From Octadecabacter sp. (lineage in GTDB: Bacteria; Pseudomonadota; Alphaproteobacteria; Rhodobacterales; Rhodobacteraceae), in contig DQCL01000015.1 in NCBI GenBank assembly GCA_003533975.1, positions 2,004-8,665 on the forward strand: DNA of 6,662 bases, read 5' to 3'. The notes beneath the pieces are model-generated. The model worked only from the letters and a program-made list of their open reading frames with translations. It ran no database searches and had not been told where the DNA came from. The position numbers and the translations under genes were made by a program. Below are positions 4,916 through 6,662 of this stretch, one piece after another. The stretch's first letter is position 1; every line of letters begins with the position of its first letter.

Positions 4916-6517
4916 TTACCAGTAAGTTATTTGGTCTAGACCTTTCTTGACCATCGCGCGGACACCCTCATCATCACCCAATATCCCGCCGTAGTGACGG
5001 CCTTTTTCCAATTGCTTCACGTGTCCGGTAACGCAAACTTCCATGTAACCACTGTAACCTTCAACGCTGCGCAGACGCTGCAATAGCGTGTCCTTGGTGC
5101 TGTACAACACCTTTCGCCGCTCCGTGATTTTCGCACTTTTGCGTATTTCGGAAAAGGACCGGCGCATGGCCTCTTTGGTTTTTTCAGGGTTGTACGTTCC
5201 ATATGCCTCTCCCCGAAACTTGCCTTCAAATGTACAGGCCTCAAACCCACCATCCTTGAAGAATGAGTGAAAATCCGCTATGTGATCTGATAGGGGAATA
5301 AACCGCCGGATGCTGGTTTTCGTCGCTTTCGCATCAATGTATTCCGCCGTGACGCCGCCGTGGTCACGGAGCCAAAACACCTCTTGTGGCCGAAGGCCGC
5401 TGTATAAGAGCACCCGGAAACACATCAGGAAAGCCGAGCGGCGTCCTTGCGAAAGTTTGGATTTGCGGTTGTTGGGCGACCATTCCTTTTGAGCCTCTTC
5501 CCACACCCGTTTAATTTCTTCCCGATCAAACGGGAGGAACATAGATTCATCGACCGGTTTAGGTTTGGGCATTTCAACGAAATCAATCGGGTTAACGACA
5601 AGACCCGGAACTTTCTTGTTCCTGATGGCATGCCGGAAAACTGAGTTCATCCCATCAAAATATTTGTGCACCGTGCCTCTGCCGATGTTTGGGTCTTCCA
5701 AGAGATAGTCCAAATAGTCTTGAAGTAACTGTTCGTCGATTGTCGCTAGGGAAGGCTCAAATTCTAACCCCTTTTCATCTTTCAAAAACTTAGTGAACTT
5801 GGCCGTTGTCACTTTGTGATTGCGGATTGTGTTAGGCTTTGAGTTTCGTAAATCCGCAATTTTTTCGTGCAGGTAAGTGAGCGTATGTTTGGGGTTCACT
5901 AGCGCTTTTCCACCCACTTCCTGAAAGCGCGCGTCTAGTGCGGTCTTCATGGCGTCGAACATGATAGCGTCCGTCGGGTCATCAGGACGTTGTGGGCGCA
6001 TCACATCAGTCAAAGCATCCCCTAACGGGGATTTGTCGTTAACTAGGTCAAGCTTTTCGCGGTCCCCGAACGCATAGGCGGCAAAATACGCCAGTTGCTG
6101 TAGTTCCTGTTCCGGGGGCAAGGCGCGTACGCGCTTCATCTTGTCGGGTGTCTGCTTCCATTGGCCCGGATTTCGGTCCATGGGCGGTACCTTTTCCAGT
6201 TCCCCATCACTACCGAAACGCATCTTCATGCCGGGCTGCATCCGCACTGCCATAGCAGCGATCTCTTCCTGTTTGCGATCTATATGGGCGGCGCGGTCTT
6301 CAGGGGTGGCTAGATGTTCTAACAGGGCGTCGTGTTCTGTGTTGAGGGCGCGGGCACGATCTACGGCAGCGCCATAATGCGCCCCAAGCGATCTGTCCCA
6401 AACTTTCCTACCGACTGCCTCCCAAGCATCTTTGGGAACCCGCCGTTGATATCTGTAAAGTTTGGTTTTTTTGTCTTGCGAGAGGTGTGGAATTCCAGCG
6501 GATTCTTTTGCATTCAT
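4916..6517 (-). CDS. int: tyrosine-recombinase site-specific integrase
   Basis: Encodes 533 residues from the ATG at 6517. It should recombine the element with its chromosomal attachment site. Residues 10-70 (LYRYQRRVPKDAWEAVGRKV then RALNTEHDALL) resemble the N-terminal arm-binding domain (DUF6538-like) of phage integrases. A SAM-like core-binding domain spans about 206-310 and the catalytic domain about 325-533. Catalytic residues visible are R376 and E379 (YSGLRPQE), K400 (KATKTSIRRF), H499 (TGH) and the nucleophile Y509 (GRHYGG). The usual HxxRH box appears to be YSTKD at 472-476, with Lys replacing the second Arg. A TTG at 6601 would add 28 residues, but that segment lies across promoter-like repeats and is not protein-like, so the ATG is preferred despite a weak SD. 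The gene sits next to the tRNA-like fragment and points away from it, as expected for the integrase end of an island. Confidence 0.9.
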   Translation of the reverse strand: MNAKESAGIPHLSQDKKTKLYRYQRRVPKDAWEAVGRKVWDRSLGAHYGAAVDRARALNTEHDALLEHLATPEDRAAHIDRKQEEIAAMAVRMQPGMKMRFGSDGELEKVPPMDRNPGQWKQTPDKMKRVRALPPEQELQQLAYFAAYAFGDREKLDLVNDKSPLGDALTDVMRPQRPDDPTDAIMFDAMKTALDARFQEVGGKALVNPKHTLTYLHEKIADLRNSKPNTIRNHKVTTAKFTKFLKDEKGLEFEPSLATIDEQLLQDYLDYLLEDPNIGRGTVHKYFDGMNSVFRHAIRNKKVPGLVVNPIDFVEMPKPKPVDESMFLPFDREEIKRVWEEAQKEWSPNNRKSKLSQGRRSAFLMCFRVLLYSGLRPQEVFWLRDHGGVTAEYIDAKATKTSIRRFIPLSDHIADFHSFFKDGGFEACTFEGKFRGEAYGTYNPEKTKEAMRRSFSEIRKSAKITERRKVLYSTKDTLLQRLRSVEGYSGYMEVCVTGHVKQLEKGRHYGGILGDDEGVRAMVKKGLDQITYW

Positions 6518-6523
6518 GAGGCG

Positions 6524-6568
6524 CGCCTGAAGGAAAATGTAGGGTGGTTTCGCCTGAAATGTAGGGTG
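6524..6568. repeat. two direct repeats upstream of int (AAATGTAGGGTG)
   Basis: AAATGTAGGGTG occurs exactly at 6535-6546 and 6557-6568, with a period of 22 bases, about two helical turns. Each copy is preceded by CGCCTGA (6524-6530 and 6551-6557). They lie just upstream of the int ATG, over the -10 of the predicted promoter. Arm-type binding sites for the integrase or an excisionase, or operators for a repressor, would look like this. A 10-bp palindrome AGGCGCGCCT (6519-6528) touches the first copy, right beside the start codon. Confidence 0.5.
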
Positions 6569-6587
6569 AATTGGCCCAATTTGGCAA
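6558..6587 (-). promoter_or_regulatory. candidate int promoter
   Basis: On the minus strand TTGCCA (6582-6587) and TACATT (6558-6563) are separated by 18 bases; each matches four of six sigma-70 positions. The -10 lies inside the second AAATGTAGGGTG repeat and the spacer holds a 13-bp inverted repeat, so a protein bound to either could block transcription. Confidence 0.35.
6569..6581. promoter_or_regulatory. 13-bp inverted repeat in the int promoter spacer
   Basis: AATTGG-C-CCAATT has two perfect 6-bp arms around one base and falls exactly between the predicted -35 and -10 of int. That is a classic operator position, but the binding protein is unknown; the small winged-helix protein at 1333-1590 is one candidate from this window. 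Confidence 0.4.
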
Positions 6588-6603
6588 GTGGTTTTGTGCA
6601 AAC

Positions 6604-6619
6604 TTCTTAAAACTAAGAA
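6604..6619. repeat. inverted repeat next to the att-like fragment
   Basis: TTCTTA-AAAC-TAAGAA has perfect 6-bp arms about 22 bases from the tRNA-like fragment, in an AT-rich stretch (6588-6640) that holds no gene. It could be an integrase or bending-protein site in the attachment region, or a chance repeat in AT-rich DNA. Confidence 0.25.
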
Positions 6620-6640
6620 TTTATCAGTAAGTCAGTATTG

Positions 6641-6661
6641 TGAGCCTCTCATCACCCACCA
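6641..6661 (+). other. tRNA 3'-end fragment, candidate attachment site arm
   Basis: Reading right, the bases give GAGC (end of a T-loop of the TTCGAGC kind), CTCTC (3' strand of the T-stem), ATCACCC (seven-base acceptor strand), A and CCA. No D-arm, anticodon arm or 5' acceptor strand (which should read GGGTGAT) is found to the left, so this is not a whole tRNA gene. Integrases of this class often insert at the 3' end of tRNA genes and leave such a duplicated 3' fragment at the far end. Here an intact tRNA gene on the plus strand would be expected at the other end of the island, left of this window. Low complexity of the stretch leaves room for coincidence. Confidence 0.5.
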
Positions 6662-6662
6662 C

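Noticed and set aside
6518..6601. N-terminal extension of the integrase from a TTG at 6601
   Set aside because: The extra 28 residues are not protein-like and cover the direct repeats, the promoter-like pair and the inverted repeat; the ATG at 6517 leads directly into the conserved N-terminal domain.
1..6662. Excess of CTTGG/CCAAG as decay products of methylated CCWGG
   Set aside because: About 17 such sites counted by eye, only slightly above the rough expectation of 13, and CTAGG/CCTAG is rare. Not enough to claim deamination as the cause of the missing CCWGG.
1..6662. CRISPR array, rRNA or a complete tRNA gene
   Set aside because: No regularly spaced repeats and no cloverleaf-capable segment were seen; only the partial tRNA 3' end at the right edge.

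Overview
The window reads as the integrase-proximal end of an integrated mobile element in a bacterium, probably an alphaproteobacterium. That guess rests on moderate-to-high GC by eye and the style of the proteins, and is not secure. Every convincing gene lies on the minus strand, so transcription runs from right (about 6600) to left (1).

Right edge (6518-6662): the last 21 bases look like the 3' end of a tRNA gene (end of the T-loop, T-stem strand, 7-nt acceptor strand ATCACCC, ACCA), but no tRNA body precedes them. This is what one arm of an attachment site looks like after integration into a tRNA gene. Next comes a regulatory stretch with a candidate int promoter, a 13-bp inverted repeat in its spacer, and two AAATGTAGGGTG direct repeats 22 bp apart. 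The tyrosine-recombinase integrase gene follows (4916-6517).

Middle (1690-4915): after an intergenic stretch rich in inverted repeats comes a compact, probably single-transcript restriction-modification operon of the EcoRII (CCWGG) type. Its genes are a C5-cytosine methyltransferase with an N-terminal helix-turn-helix, a Vsr very-short-patch-repair endonuclease whose TTG start overlaps the methyltransferase stop, and a two-domain EcoRII-like endonuclease. A good intrinsic terminator closes it at 1690-1729. The methyltransferase would protect CCWGG sites, the endonuclease would cut unmodified DNA, and Vsr would repair the T:G mismatches left when 5-methylcytosine deaminates. The methyltransferase leader carries a perfect 15-bp inverted repeat, a candidate operator for autoregulation by its own HTH domain.

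Left (1-1590): a second compact block of four small overlapping genes holds a small winged-helix-like protein, an unrecognised 159-aa protein, a protein resembling phage terminase small subunits, and a 102-aa protein ending in a Cys-rich tail. An integrase, a TerS-like gene and a defence module together suggest a prophage or phage-satellite-like island, but no structural genes are visible here to decide.

The most striking sequence-level observation is that, read by eye on both strands, the 6662 bases contain no CCWGG (CCAGG/CCTGG) site, while the matched control CCSGG (CCCGG/CCGGG) occurs about 18 times at 16 loci. This supports both CCWGG as the specificity and strong restriction-driven site avoidance across the whole element.
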